The notes: generated by a model not told the origin, from the letters alone. 64,000 bases of DNA from a bacterium (GCA_030427705.1 JAUIBR010000004.1:1-64000), one strand, 5' to 3'. Counted from the stretch's first letter, positions 45,375 to 54,897 are shown. Translations and numbers: made by a program.

Positions 45375-46034
45375 CTAGTCTAACTGCATCTCGCGTAGAT
45401 TTGGCGAAACCTCGAATCGGCCATCGGTCGATTCGCGGATTTCATCGACCGACACACCAGGTGCGGTCTCGGTCAGGACCAGGTGGTCGCCGTTGACCTC
45501 GAACGTCCCGAGATCGGTGATAATGAGGTCAACGCATTGCGTCCCGGTCAACGGCAGGGTGCAGTTCGGGAGCACTTTTGAATCTCCCGACCGCGAGGTG
45601 TGGGTCATGAGCACAACCACCCGTTTCGAGCCTGCGACAAGGTCCATCGCACCGCCCATGCCTTTCACCATCTTGCCCGGAATCATCCAGTTGGCGAGGT
45701 CACCCTGTTCGCTGACCTGCATTGCGCCAAGGATTGACAGGTCGATATGACCACCCCGGATCATCGCGAAACTCATGGCCGAGTCGAAAAACGACGCACC
45801 GTCGATCGCCGTCACGGTCTGTTTTCCGGCATTGATGAGGTCAGCGTCTTCGTCCCCCTCATACGGAAATGGGCCGATACCCAGCAGTCCATTTTCTGAG
45901 TGAAGGGTCACCTTCATTCCGTCGGGGATATTGTTCGCAACCAGGGTCGGGATACCGATGCCTAGATTGACGTACATACCGTCTTCGAGCTCTTGTGACG
46001 CGCGCTGCGCGAGTTGGTCTCGTGTCAAAGCCAT
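45375..46034 (-). CDS. scoB: 3-oxoacid CoA-transferase subunit B
   Basis: 219 residues, the normal length, from the ATG at 46034 with AAGGAG upstream. The catalytic Glu is in the [10 protein letters not shown] segment; [47 protein letters not shown] and [19 protein letters not shown] are typical. With subunit A it moves CoA from succinyl-CoA to acetoacetate or a related 3-oxoacid. The gene follows scoA by ten bases and is followed one base later by the RNase gene. Confidence 0.95.
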   Translation of the reverse strand: MALTRDQLAQRASQELEDGMYVNLGIGIPTLVANNIPDGMKVTLHSENGLLGIGPFPYEGDEDADLINAGKQTVTAIDGASFFDSAMSFAMIRGGHIDLSILGAMQVSEQGDLANWMIPGKMVKGMGGAMDLVAGSKRVVVLMTHTSRSGDSKVLPNCTLPLTGTQCVDLIITDLGTFEVNGDHLVLTETAPGVSVDEIRESTDGRFEVSPNLREMQLD

Positions 46035-46044
46035 CTTGGTCTCC

Positions 46045-46743
46045 TTATTGCCGTGGTCGCGTGGTGCGTTGCTCAATCCACTTCTGGTAGTCCGAGCCCT
46101 TAATGATCCGTTGAACAAAAATGCTGGGAATGTGGACCTGGTCTGGGTCCAACTCACCGGGTTCAACGAGTTCCTCGACCTCAGCGATGGTGACCTTTCC
46201 AGCCGTCGCCATGATGGAATTGAAGTTCCGCGCCGTTTTTCTGAAGATCAGATTGCCCTCGGTGTCGCCCTTCCACGCCTTTACAAGCGAGAAGTCTGCC
46301 TTCAACGACGTCTCCATGACGTACATTCGGCCACCGAAATCGCGAGTTTCTTTCCCTTCTGCCACCTTGGTTCCGAACCCTGTGGCGGTGAAAAATGCCG
46401 GGATTCCTGCACCACCCGCGCGGATCCGCTCGGCGAGGGTGCCCTGTGGATTGAGCTCAACTTCGAGCTCACCACTGAGAAACTGCTGTTCGAAGTTTTT
46501 GTTTTCACCGACGTAGCTGGAGATCATCTTTTTGATCTGCCGATTCTGCAGCAGAATCCCGAGGCCGTACTCATCGGTGCCGCAGTTATTGCTGATCACC
46601 GTTAGGTCATTGACCTCTTTTTCTCGAAGCGCGCGGATTAGATTCTCTGGATTGCCACACAATCCAAATCCACCGCTCATCAGCGTTGCACCATCCTGAA
46701 CGTCGTGGATAGCAGCCGCCGCGGATTCAAAAACTTTGCTCAT
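46045..46743 (-). CDS. scoA: 3-oxoacid CoA-transferase subunit A
   Basis: 232 residues, normal length. [53 protein letters not shown] and [27 protein letters not shown] are family signatures. Forms the heteromeric SCOT with ScoB (ketone body use). First gene of the scoA-scoB-RNase operon; the region upstream is occupied by a hairpin-rich tandem array (46831-47075). Confidence 0.95.
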   Translation of the reverse strand: MSKVFESAAAAIHDVQDGATLMSGGFGLCGNPENLIRALREKEVNDLTVISNNCGTDEYGLGILLQNRQIKKMISSYVGENKNFEQQFLSGELEVELNPQGTLAERIRAGGAGIPAFFTATGFGTKVAEGKETRDFGGRMYVMETSLKADFSLVKAWKGDTEGNLIFRKTARNFNSIMATAGKVTIAEVEELVEPGELDPDQVHIPSIFVQRIIKGSDYQKWIEQRTTRPRQ

Positions 46744-46830
46744 TGAAGTCCTCGTAGTTCGCGAAAACCCTTGGGGTGGGCGTTAATCGGTCGCGAACTT
46801 AGATCCGGGGAGCGTGGTTCGCAAGCGTCT

Positions 46831-47075
46831 TCGCTCGCTTTGCTCGCTGGCGTCGCGCTTCGCGCTGGCGTCGCGCTTCGCGCTGGCGTCGCCCTTCGGG
46901 CTGGGGTCGCCCTTCGGGCTGGCGTCGCGCTTCGCGCTGGGGTCGCTCGCCTTCGGCTTTGCTGGGTCGCTCGCCTTCGGCTTCGCTGGGGTCGCCCTTC
47001 GGGCTGGCGTCGCTCGCCTTCGGCTTCGCTGGGGTCGCCCTTCGGGCTGGCGTCGCTCGCCTTCGGCTTTGCTGG
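46831..47075 (-). repeat. Hairpin-rich tandem array upstream of dcd (array A)
   Basis: Units of 18 and about 25 bases, variants of ggcgtcgcgcttcgcgct, ggcgtcgcccttcgggct and ggggtcgctcgccttcggcttcgct; each contains a self-complementary gcgcttcgcgc, gcccttcgggc or gccttcggc. Read on the minus strand it starts with cagcaaagccgaaggc and ends with gcgagcaaagcgagcga, the same ends as array B. Most of the 403-base interval between scoA and dcd is this array. The 18-base units keep frames open, which gives false ORFs. Confidence 0.9.
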
Positions 47076-47146
47076 TGAGAATTGGTGGTTGTCACGTGGG
47101 AAATCCGTTCGGTAGGCTCGCGCAAACCCAAATCCAAGGAAATCTG

Positions 47147-47728
47147 ATGATCCTTTCTGATGGTGATATTAAGGCACGACTCGAGCAAGGTGACCTGGTC
47201 ATCGAACCTATCGATAACCCCGAATTGCAGATTCAACCTGCGAGCGTCGACCTACGATTGGACAACGAGTTCGTGGTTTATCAGCTGGGCGACGTCGCCT
47301 GCATCGATCCAATGGATCCAGACACCGTGCAGAAATACACAACCAGCCATCATGTCGAGGAGGGGGATGCATTTGTACTTCATCCGGGCGAGTTCGTTTT
47401 GGGCTCCACGAGAGAGTGGGTCAAGATTCCAGATGACCTTGTAGCCCGCGTTGAGGGGCGCAGCAGCATCGGCCGACTTGCGGTCGTGGTGCACGCGACC
47501 GCAGGATTCATCGATCCTGGTTTTGAGGGACGGATCACCTTGGAACTCAGCAACCTCGGTCGAGTCGCGGTGAAGCTCTATCCCGGAATGCGCATCTCGC
47601 AGATTGTGATGCACGAGATGAAGAATCCAGCCGAGCGTCCATACGGGCCTGCTCGCGGTAGCAAATATCAAGGTCAGGTTCGCCCAGAAACCTCCAGAAT
47701 TGCCAAAGACCCCGAATCAGAGTCCTAG
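47147..47728 (+). CDS. dcd: dCTP deaminase
   Basis: 193 residues, the expected length, from the ATG at 47147 with AAGGA upstream; the longer open frame upstream runs through array A and is not coding. [66 protein letters not shown] and [11 protein letters not shown] are classical Dcd segments. The enzyme makes dUTP from dCTP for thymidylate synthesis. Whether it is also dUTPase cannot be said. The gene is bracketed by inverted arrays A and B, which makes this conserved housekeeping gene unusual in setting. Confidence 0.96.
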   Translation: MILSDGDIKARLEQGDLVIEPIDNPELQIQPASVDLRLDNEFVVYQLGDVACIDPMDPDTVQKYTTSHHVEEGDAFVLHPGEFVLGSTREWVKIPDDLVARVEGRSSIGRLAVVVHATAGFIDPGFEGRITLELSNLGRVAVKLYPGMRISQIVMHEMKNPAERPYGPARGSKYQGQVRPETSRIAKDPESES

Positions 47729-47729
47729 T

Positions 47730-48065
47730 CAGCAAAGCCGAAGGCAAGCGACCCAGCGAAGCCGAAGGCGAGCGACCCCAGCGAAGCCGAAGGCGAGCGA
47801 CCCCAGCGCGAAGCGCGACCCCAGCGAAGCCGAAGGCGAGCGACGCCAGCGAAGCCGAAGGCGAGCGACCCCAGCGCGAAGCGCGACCCCAGCGAAGCCG
47901 AAGGCGAGCGACCCAGCGAAGCCGAAGGCGAGCGACCCCAGCGCGAAGCGCGACCCCAGCCCGAAGGGCGACGCCAGCCCGAAGGGCGACCCCAGCGCGA
48001 AGCGCGACGCCAGCGCGAAGCGCGACGCCAGCCCGAAGGGCGACGCCAGCGAGCAAAGCGAGCGA
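47730..48065 (+). repeat. Hairpin-rich tandem array downstream of dcd (array B)
   Basis: Begins one base after the dcd TAG (47726-47728) with cagcaaagccgaaggc and ends with gcgagcaaagcgagcga. Units are the reverse complements of those in array A: cagcgcgaagcgcgac, cagcccgaagggcgac and cagcgaagccgaaggcgagc. It fills most of the 412 bases before the MopE-like gene. Confidence 0.9.
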
Positions 48066-48140
48066 TAAAGATTGTTGGATTTCCGATCCACGATCTATGA
48101 TGCTGATCAGACCAAATCTCTAAGATCGATTGGAAGAGCT

Positions 48141-49505
48141 ATGAAACGACTACTCGGCGTGATTTTCGCGCTCTCGCTCATCGTCGGCTGTGCCGAATCT
48201 GAAGTTGCGGACAACAACGCGAACAACGCTAACAACGCCAACAATGGAAGTTGCGTCGACCAAGACGGCGACGGATTCGACGGCAAGACAGCAGACTGCC
48301 CAGACGGTGAGGACTGCAACGACCGAAATCCTGACGTGAATCCCAACGCAACCGAGATTCCGGGCGATGGTCGTGACAACGACTGCGTCGATGGCGATGC
48401 AATCAACGACAACACTGATTGTCCTGATGCTGATAATGACAACTTCCGTGACCAGGCTTGCGGCGGTCGTGACTGCGACGATAGCAACCCCGATATCAAA
48501 CCACGCGGCGTCGAAATCTGTGGCAACGCCGATGACGAGGACTGCGACGGCACGGCCCAAGAGTGCAATGAGAACTGCACTGACATGGACCAAGACGGAT
48601 TCGGAACGGCAGGCTCGACCGAGTGTCCTGGCGGCGACGAAGTCGACTGCGACGACACCAACCCCGAGATTTACCCTGGTCAGACGGAAATCTGTAACGG
48701 CGGTGTCGATGACAACTGCAACGACGAACAGGACGAATGTCTACTCGAAGGCCAGGTCTGTGTGGACACGGCATGCCAGGGTGGCGCTGGGTCGCAATGC
48801 GCGAACAACGACGACTGCGGCGGCAGCCGTTTGACCTGCGATACCTCTACAGATCCCGGAATCTGCAAAGTGACCGAAGGCGGCCCTTGCGGCGACGTCA
48901 GCGACTGTGTTGACGGACTGCAGTGTGAAGCCAATGTCTGCACAGGTAACTTCTGCGCGACAGCGAACTGTGCCGCTCCATACGATGTCTGTGACCGCGA
49001 TGGTGGCAAATGCGTCGAGTGTCCGCATTTCGACCCGAGCCCGACGGTCCAAGACGCTGCCTGTTCCGGAATCGAGCAATGCACACCTGGCGGATGGTGC
49101 GCCGAAAACTGGGACGTTCCGAACTCAAATCCGGTTGATGGCTCGACCAACGACATGCTTCAGGTCAACCTCGCCATCGCTCAGTGCTTCATCGACAAGG
49201 TTCCAGCTGGGGAGAAGGACATGTGCTACGCGTTCTTCATCTTCAATGCGGTCTCGGCAGACATCACGGAATCGGATGTTGAAGACGCATACCTCGATGG
49301 TTTGCTCGACGGCGTCCTGACCACTGCTCAAGACGAAGCTCTGGATGATGTTTGGGGACCCGGTCTGTTTAACTTGAAAGAGCTCTCGTGGAAGACGGAT
49401 TTGGTCGTTGGGACCGCGAAAGAGTTCTGCGTCTGGTATGAGCCCGGCGGGTTCCTGGGCGGCGAAGCAGTGGTCGTCGACCGCTGCGACAACTTCGCAC
49501 CATAG
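48141..49505 (+). CDS. MopE-like lipoprotein with metal-binding repeats
   Basis: 454 residues from the ATG at 48141. Lipoprotein signal MKRLLGVIFALSLIVGC, short Asn linker (NNNANNANNANN), then three or four repeats of DxDGDGF...DCNDRNPDVNPNATEIPGDGRDNDC type (residues about 45-200), the putative metal-binding motif of MopE proteins, often Ca2+-binding-like in Asp spacing. A Cys-rich part (CANNDDCGGSRLTCD, CGDVSDCVDGLQC) and a C-terminal domain of about 110 residues without recognised family follow. Probably a surface protein of structural or metal-related role. A hairpin terminator follows at 49561. Confidence 0.84.
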   Translation: MKRLLGVIFALSLIVGCAESEVADNNANNANNANNGSCVDQDGDGFDGKTADCPDGEDCNDRNPDVNPNATEIPGDGRDNDCVDGDAINDNTDCPDADNDNFRDQACGGRDCDDSNPDIKPRGVEICGNADDEDCDGTAQECNENCTDMDQDGFGTAGSTECPGGDEVDCDDTNPEIYPGQTEICNGGVDDNCNDEQDECLLEGQVCVDTACQGGAGSQCANNDDCGGSRLTCDTSTDPGICKVTEGGPCGDVSDCVDGLQCEANVCTGNFCATANCAAPYDVCDRDGGKCVECPHFDPSPTVQDAACSGIEQCTPGGWCAENWDVPNSNPVDGSTNDMLQVNLAIAQCFIDKVPAGEKDMCYAFFIFNAVSADITESDVEDAYLDGLLDGVLTTAQDEALDDVWGPGLFNLKELSWKTDLVVGTAKEFCVWYEPGGFLGGEAVVVDRCDNFAP

Positions 49506-49560
49506 GATCGCTTTTCAACTCCAGCCGATTTCGGTACACTAGTTTAAAGCGTTGACGAAT

Positions 49561-49602
49561 AGCGTGTAACTCTTCCCAAACGGGAGAGCTACGCGCTTTT
49601 TT
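49561..49602 (+). terminator. Intrinsic terminator of the MopE-like gene
   Basis: Long stem of about 16 pairs with G-U pairs, agcgtgtaactcttccc against gggagagctacgcgct, followed by TTTTTT. It lies 55 bases after the stop. Confidence 0.85.
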
Positions 49603-49645
49603 CGTTTTGGCTTAGCAATTTTCGTACCACTTTCTCGTTCCTTGC

Positions 49646-49674
49646 TTGTTTCGGCAGCTTGAGTCCTCTATATT
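49646..49674 (+). promoter_or_regulatory. Candidate promoter of the rpoN gene group
   Basis: -35 TTGTTT (49646-49651), a 17-base spacer, -10 TATATT (49669-49674), 51 bases before the TTG start at 49725. Confidence 0.42.
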
Positions 49675-49724
49675 CAATGGGCGGTGTCACGCATTGCTAG
49701 ACCTGATGCCGTCCGGAGCTGTCA

Positions 49725-50114
49725 TTGAAAAAGAATCTACTCTTTGTCCTAACCACATTGGTGTTGTGGAGTTCTGTTGCGAGCGCAACAACGCCAGAAG
49801 GTTGGACGCAGGTGGATTCCAAAGACGCTGGCGAAATCTGGCTGATTCAGTCCGGATGGTCATTGAAAGCAAAGTCGTTGGAGGGATCGGCACCAGAAGG
49901 TCGGAAGATCGTTTCCGGTTCGGTCCGGCTCCTGACACCGCGTGGAGAGTTTATTCGTGCAGAGTCCGCAGTCCTCGATGGCACGCGGATTTCGTTCGAA
50001 TCTCCATCGAAGTACTTTGCAGATGGATGGGCAATCCAAGCAAAACGAATTGAAGTCGATACTGCATCTGGTCAAGTCTCACTTATCGGACTTGGCGTGA
50101 TGCCTACGGAGTAA
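49725..50114 (+). CDS. Small periplasmic protein preceding rpoN, LptC/LptA-like position
   Basis: 129 residues. TTG start supported by GGAG seven bases before it. Sec signal MKKNLLFVLTTLVLWSSVASA, then a short beta-rich domain with repeated strands (GRKIVSGSVRLLTPRGEFIRAESAVLDGTRISFE, IQAKRIEVDTASGQVSLIG). This strand pattern and its place four bases before rpoN recall the LPS transport proteins LptC/LptA, which precede lptB-rpoN in many proteobacteria; lptB itself is not here. I treat the link as a hypothesis. Confidence 0.68.
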   Translation: MKKNLLFVLTTLVLWSSVASATTPEGWTQVDSKDAGEIWLIQSGWSLKAKSLEGSAPEGRKIVSGSVRLLTPRGEFIRAESAVLDGTRISFESPSKYFADGWAIQAKRIEVDTASGQVSLIGLGVMPTE

Positions 50115-50118
50115 ACCC

Positions 50119-51567
50119 ATGGCGATGGAACTCAGACAACAAGTCAAGATGACCCAGCAATTGCGGATGACTCCGCAGCTGCAACAGGCCATCAAGCTCT
50201 TGCAGTTATCGCGTATGGAGCTCATCACAGCCGTCCGCCAGGAGATGGTCGAAAACCCAGTCCTCGAGGAAATCCAAGAGGTTGAGGCGGTCCAAGTCGA
50301 CCCGCCTCAGGCTGAGCCGAAAATCTCCGAGAAACTTGAAGAGGTTCGTGTCGAAGAACGGGATGCAGCCGACAAGATCGACTGGGATTCGTTCCTCGAG
50401 AACTACTCTGCCCCCACGCCTGCGAACTCTTATAAGGGCCTTGGCGGAGACGAACTGCCTGGTGTCGACCAGACGCTATCGACAAGCGAATCTCTGACCG
50501 AACACCTCATGGAACAGGTGCGTTTGTCGGGCATGAACGAGGATGAGGAGTACATCGCGACCCTCATCATCGGTAACCTCGACGAGAGCGGATACCTTCG
50601 TGGTTCAACGATCGAAGAAATCGCTGAAGACGCCGAAGCAAGCCCCGAGGATGTGGAGTTTGTGCTGAGCGTCGTGCACGAATTCGACCCTGTGGGCGTG
50701 GGTGCCCGCGACCTCCGGGAGTGCCTGTTGATTCAAATTCAACGGCTCTATCCCGAGGACCAGCTGACTCACGACATCATCGACGAGCATATTCCTAACC
50801 TTGAGCGCAAAAGCTACCAGCGAATCGCCAAGGCATTGAACGTCTCGCTAGAGGATGTACACCGCTCCGCAAAGCGTGTCGCCACGCTCGAGCCCAAGCC
50901 AGGCCGCGAGTTTGCGGATGCTGACCCTCGCTACATTACGCCAGATATCTACATCTATAAGATCGGGGACGATTATGTACCGGTCCTGAATGAAGACGGG
51001 ATGCCTAAGTTGCGCATCTCTGGCTACTACCGTCGTGAGCTCGCTCGGAAGAAAGCCGAGGGCGAGAAGGACGAGGTTAAGGATTATATCCAGGACAAGC
51101 TTCGTGGAGCGATGTGGCTAATCCGCAGTATCCATCAGCGTCAGACGACCATCGTCAAAGTCACTGAGAGCATTATCAAGTTCCAGAAAGACTTCTTCGA
51201 GAAAGGCGTAGAGCACCTGAAACCACTTGTTCTGCGCGATGTCGCTGAAGACATCGACATGCACGAATCGACCGTTAGCCGCGTGACCACCAACAAATAT
51301 GTGCACACGCCGCGCGGGACGTTTGAACTCAAATACTTCTTCAATTCGTCGATTACGAACTTGGACGGCGACGACCTCGCAAGTGAGGCCGTGAAAGCCA
51401 AGATTCGTGACATCATTTCAAATGAGAATCCGAAAAAGCCTCTTTCGGATGCAAAGATTGTGAAAATTCTCGCTGAGGAGGGGATTGATATCGCGCGACG
51501 CACGGTCGCGAAGTACCGAGAGATGATGGGCATTCTCTCGAGTGCGAAACGTAAACAAGTCTTTTAG
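50119..51567 (+). CDS. rpoN: RNA polymerase sigma-54 factor
   Basis: 482 residues. Region I is Gln-rich (QQVKMTQQLRMTPQLQQAIKLLQLSRMEL), the core-binding region follows (NLDESGYL, HEFDPVGVGARDLRECLLIQ), and the C-terminal part has the HTH (DIDMHESTVSRVTTNKYVHTPRGTFELKYFF) and the RpoN box ARRTVAKYRE. It needs AAA+ activators, none of which is in the window. Followed by hpf after 29 bases, the usual proteobacterial order. Confidence 0.97.
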   Translation: MAMELRQQVKMTQQLRMTPQLQQAIKLLQLSRMELITAVRQEMVENPVLEEIQEVEAVQVDPPQAEPKISEKLEEVRVEERDAADKIDWDSFLENYSAPTPANSYKGLGGDELPGVDQTLSTSESLTEHLMEQVRLSGMNEDEEYIATLIIGNLDESGYLRGSTIEEIAEDAEASPEDVEFVLSVVHEFDPVGVGARDLRECLLIQIQRLYPEDQLTHDIIDEHIPNLERKSYQRIAKALNVSLEDVHRSAKRVATLEPKPGREFADADPRYITPDIYIYKIGDDYVPVLNEDGMPKLRISGYYRRELARKKAEGEKDEVKDYIQDKLRGAMWLIRSIHQRQTTIVKVTESIIKFQKDFFEKGVEHLKPLVLRDVAEDIDMHESTVSRVTTNKYVHTPRGTFELKYFFNSSITNLDGDDLASEAVKAKIRDIISNENPKKPLSDAKIVKILAEEGIDIARRTVAKYREMMGILSSAKRKQVF

Positions 51568-51596
51568 CACACCACATTTTAGATTCGTGGAGATCC

Positions 51597-52226
51597 ATGA
51601 ATACGCAAGTCGCCTTCCGGCAAATGGAAACGTCGCCCGCTCTCAGAGACTATGCCACCGGCAAACTCGAGAGGATCGTTGATAAGTACGTCTCAGGCAG
51701 CATCGATGCCTCCGTCGTAATGACCGTGCAGAAGTATTGGCACATCGCCGATTTTACGTTGAGTATCAAAAACCTGACTGTGAAAGGTCAGGAGCGAAGC
51801 GAGGATATGTATTCCTCGATCGACCTCGCCCTCGATAAGATTGAAAAACAGCTGCGCCGACACAAAGACCGCATTCGGGACCACAAACCTTCCAACGGAA
51901 CGCCGCGAGACTTCCGCATGGGAGTCGTCTCGCCTTTGGATGGTCCCGCCAACGACTTTGAGCGCGAGTTTGCTGAGGATATTGAAGCCTATCCCGCTCC
52001 CGACCAGTCTGAGACTCCGGTTGAAACGGTGGAACGAAACGGGGAAGAGGTTCAGGTCCTGCGCCAGACCCAACTGAAGGCCAAATCCATGTCATTGGAA
52101 GAAGCGGTCATCCAGTTGGAATTGCTTGAAGACCGCGAATTCTTCGTCTTCGCGGACTCCGATTCAGGCGGAATCAACGTTGTTTACCGGCGGCGCGACG
52201 GCAACGTGGGCCTCATCGAGACCTAA
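51597..52226 (+). CDS. hpf: Ribosome hibernation promoting factor, long form
   Basis: 209 residues, the long type. N-terminal ribosome-binding domain (residues 1-100, MNTQVAFRQMETSPALRDYATGKLERI...SSIDLALDKIEKQLRRHKDRIRDH), a variable linker, and the C-terminal dimerisation domain (SLEEAVIQLELLEDREFFVFADSDSGGINVVYRRRDGNVGLI), which allows 100S ribosome formation on its own. Downstream of rpoN in the usual order. Overlaps the convergent TlpA-like gene by four bases. Confidence 0.93.
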   Translation: MNTQVAFRQMETSPALRDYATGKLERIVDKYVSGSIDASVVMTVQKYWHIADFTLSIKNLTVKGQERSEDMYSSIDLALDKIEKQLRRHKDRIRDHKPSNGTPRDFRMGVVSPLDGPANDFEREFAEDIEAYPAPDQSETPVETVERNGEEVQVLRQTQLKAKSMSLEEAVIQLELLEDREFFVFADSDSGGINVVYRRRDGNVGLIET

Positions 52227-52768
52227 AAGACGCCCAGGGTCAATAGGCGCGCCCTCAAGCCCATCTCGGTAGTGTAACCCACCATCGAGTACGCAATCTC
52301 ACCTTCCGAATCCACAACATAAATGGTCGGGAACGAATCCACACTCCAGTCGCGTGCGACCTCGCGTGTCCCAAGTAGCGCTTGTCCGCGCAATTCATTT
52401 TCGTCGATGAACTTGTGTACATCTTCGAGCGACTCATAACTCAACGCGACGGACACAACATTCGCGTCGTCTCCCACAGCATCCAGAGTCGCACCGACAT
52501 TATGAGCATCGGCCTTGCACACCCCACACCATGGGGCCCAGAAGAAGATGACTGTAGGTTTATCCGAATCAGCGAGATTGAACGACGTGTCGTCGACGGC
52601 ACGCAGCATGAGCTGCGGAGCGGGTTCCCCACGTCCAACATGGGCAGAGGTCTGCATGTACATCACAAACGTGAAGATGCTCACGAAGATCAAGATATCG
52701 GTAACCCACCGAAACCAACGTTTTTCGCGGTGGTCTAGCCACCGTTGCCATATGGACTTCATCGACAT
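52223..52768 (-). CDS. Membrane-anchored TlpA-like thioredoxin
   Basis: 181 residues. Basic N-terminus (WQRWLDHREKRWFR), one membrane helix (WVTDILIFVSIFTFVMYMQ), then a thioredoxin fold with FFWAPWCGVCKAD (CGVC active site) and the cis-Pro in SFPTIYVVDSEGEI. It likely reduces disulphides on the periplasmic face, for instance in apocytochromes; the window has c-type haem proteins, but a direct link is inference. An in-frame ATG at 52762 is an alternative start. Confidence 0.88.
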   Translation of the reverse strand: MSMKSIWQRWLDHREKRWFRWVTDILIFVSIFTFVMYMQTSAHVGRGEPAPQLMLRAVDDTSFNLADSDKPTVIFFWAPWCGVCKADAHNVGATLDAVGDDANVVSVALSYESLEDVHKFIDENELRGQALLGTREVARDWSVDSFPTIYVVDSEGEIAYSMVGYTTEMGLRARLLTLGVF

Positions 52769-52843
52769 ACGCGCCTTGAGGTTGACACAACATTCGTGCG
52801 GGCTTCATCATCCCGACTCCTGTCCCTTAACTGGAAACACACG

Positions 52844-54112
52844 ATGAATCGAGCAACTTCCATCATCTCCAAATTATGCATGCTTCTGGTCGCGGTTTCG
52901 CTTTTCGCATGCGAGCGAAGTGTAGAGTCCCTTGAAGATTGGCGAAACGCCGAGGGTGGGTTTGAAAAGCTGTCAGAATGGGCAGCGAGCGATGAGGAAC
53001 CCATGCCTGTGCGCGTGCGGGCGATGCAGATCTTGCTCGAAGAGGGGCAGGTCAATCAGTTCCAACCTCTGTTGGAGTCAGTGAAGAGCCCAGAAACCCA
53101 ACATGCGCTTGTTGCCGGCGTGATGCCAACGGTTCAGACCATGTGGGATGCCCAAGACCAGCCGTCGCTGTCTGAAGAAGACAAAAAGAAAGGCGGTCGA
53201 ATCCAGGTGGCGAACTCCCAAACCGTCATGGCGAAGGATGCCGCGTTCTTCTTGCAACCTCACGCATCGGACGCCGACAAGGCGAAGCTTGAGGGGATGC
53301 TGGCCAAATGGATGGAGAAAGACCAGGACCTGCGCACTCAGCTTGGAAATGTGACCCTGGGGCAGATTGCGCCTCGCGCAGGCAAGGCTGGTACGGAGTC
53401 GTTGAAGGCTTGGATTGAATCCACGAACAAGCCTGCCAACGTCCAACGCACCATCCTCAAAGCCGCAGATACCCCAGAAGTACGTGCAGCTATCGGCGAG
53501 GTTCTGGCAAAACGTGCGAAAGAAAAGCACCCAGACCTGAACTCCGAGTTCGAGTACGCCGTGCTCGAAAACAATTCTGAGCCCATCGCTGAGTACCTTG
53601 AGTTCGCCATCAACGATGAAGCGACGAGCGCCAAAATGAAGGACGGCTTCATGGATGCCCTGGTCCGAGCGAAGGGCGCGAAAGCCACGCCATTCTTCGC
53701 TGAGCTTGTAACGAAAGAAAAAGGACTGATGCGTTGGGTGAGTGCGCAACGAATTGTCGAGCTTCGAGGAAAGACCGGGATTTTGGTGGCCGCCAAGGCC
53801 CTACCCATCGAACACGAGGCATACGAAGGTGAGGACCTGCAGAAGGAAATGGAAATCACCTGCAATTTTATCAGCACGGAAATGCCCAAGTTGGATGTCG
53901 ACAATATCGATAATGAGCTCAAGCAAGGTCTCAAAAGCGACCGATGGCCAGCACAGGTTTTGGCACTCAAATGTGCTGAAATCGGCAAATCTGCTGGAGT
54001 TAAGGCAGACGTCGAAGCCCTCAAGTCAAGCAAGACCGCGATCCCGAATTGGGGCGAAGATGACAAGATGACCATCGGCAAACTTGCAGAGGAAGTCGCC
54101 GGTAAGCTCTGA
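52844..54112 (+). CDS. Putative lipoprotein of helical-repeat type
   Basis: 422 residues from the ATG at 52844; the longer frame overlaps the divergent TlpA-like gene. Lipobox FACE (MNRATSIISKLCMLLVAVSLFAC). The mature protein is helical and charged, with HEAT-like pairs of helices (EEPMPVRVRAMQILLEE, SAQRIVELRGKTGILVAAKAL, VLALKCAEIGKSAGVKADVEAL), so an armadillo/HEAT scaffold is likely by inference. No family recognised. Followed by 98 bases and the sigma factor gene. Confidence 0.76.
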   Translation: MNRATSIISKLCMLLVAVSLFACERSVESLEDWRNAEGGFEKLSEWAASDEEPMPVRVRAMQILLEEGQVNQFQPLLESVKSPETQHALVAGVMPTVQTMWDAQDQPSLSEEDKKKGGRIQVANSQTVMAKDAAFFLQPHASDADKAKLEGMLAKWMEKDQDLRTQLGNVTLGQIAPRAGKAGTESLKAWIESTNKPANVQRTILKAADTPEVRAAIGEVLAKRAKEKHPDLNSEFEYAVLENNSEPIAEYLEFAINDEATSAKMKDGFMDALVRAKGAKATPFFAELVTKEKGLMRWVSAQRIVELRGKTGILVAAKALPIEHEAYEGEDLQKEMEITCNFISTEMPKLDVDNIDNELKQGLKSDRWPAQVLALKCAEIGKSAGVKADVEALKSSKTAIPNWGEDDKMTIGKLAEEVAGKL

Positions 54113-54183
54113 GGCGACAGGTGAAATTCCGGTCAGCATGGAATAGACTGGGGCCATTACAACGGTTGGATCGAGCGAATTTC

Positions 54184-54200
54184 CCCGGCGGATTGCCGGG
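54184..54200 (+). other. Stem-loop just before the sigma factor start
   Basis: CCCGGC (54184-54189) pairs with GCCGGG (54195-54200) across a five-base loop, three bases before the probable ribosome site agg at 54203-54205. It may affect translation. Confidence 0.4.
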
Positions 54201-54210
54201 TTAGGTGTGC

Positions 54211-54897
54211 ATGCTTCTTGCGATTGCGAAAAGCGTATTGGGGATTAAGTCGGACGACGCGGTCCCGTACACCGACCAGTCCGATGAAGACCTAATGATT
54301 GCGTTTGGCGAAGGTGATGCCGACGCGTTCGAAGTTTTGTTCAAACGACACGAACGCGGCATCTACAACTTCGTGCTGCGTTCGGTCGGTCGCGCTGACC
54401 TCGCCGAAGAACTGACCCAAGATGTGTTCATGCGCATCATCAAAAGCGCACCCAAATACACAACTAGCGCAAAGTTCACGACCTGGGCTTACACCATCGC
54501 GCGCAATATCTGCATCGACCGAGCACGCAAGAAGGGTGGCAAACACGAACTCTCCCTCGATAAAAACGTCAGTGGTGATGAGGGCGAGGGCCGCACCTTC
54601 TTGGACAACGTCGCCGATGAGTCGAACACGGGCGCGAGTTCCTACGACCGAAAACAGTTTAGAGAACGGCTCGCGAAAGCCTTAGATGACCTGCCCGAAG
54701 ATCAACGCGAGGTCTTTATCATGCGGCACGTCACAGGCCTTAAGTTCCGCGAGATTTCCGAAGTTTTAGATATACCGCTTCCGACCGTGAAAAGTCGGAT
54801 GCGTTACGCGCTTGAGGCCCTCCGTGGGCATCTAGCGATGTATAAAGGACAGAGTTTTGACGAAGACGACCGTGAGGCGAATGTGCCCACGGGATGA
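54211..54897 (+). CDS. ECF-type RNA polymerase sigma factor
   Basis: 228 residues from the ATG at 54211 (a GTG at 54205 is an alternative). Region 2 (ALFKRHERGIYNFVLRSVGRADLAEELTQDVFMRII... FTTWAYTIARNICIDRARKK) and region 4 (LDDLPEDQREVFIMRHVTGLKFREISEVLDIPLPTVKSRMRYALEALR) are clear, with a Gly/Asp-rich loop between. Directs RNA polymerase to a small regulon. The anti-sigma factor gene is 150 bases downstream on the same strand. Signal not known. Confidence 0.93.
   Translation: MLLAIAKSVLGIKSDDAVPYTDQSDEDLMIAFGEGDADAFEVLFKRHERGIYNFVLRSVGRADLAEELTQDVFMRIIKSAPKYTTSAKFTTWAYTIARNICIDRARKKGGKHELSLDKNVSGDEGEGRTFLDNVADESNTGASSYDRKQFRERLAKALDDLPEDQREVFIMRHVTGLKFREISEVLDIPLPTVKSRMRYALEALRGHLAMYKGQSFDEDDREANVPTG

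Noticed and set aside
46814-47146. N-terminal extension of dcd
   Set aside because: The extra codons are array A (18-base units keep the frame open); Dcd proteins begin at MILSDGDI, with a ribosome site just before.
47547-48091. Several long open frames over array B on both strands
   Set aside because: They translate tandem repeats whose unit length is a multiple of three; no start signal or family.
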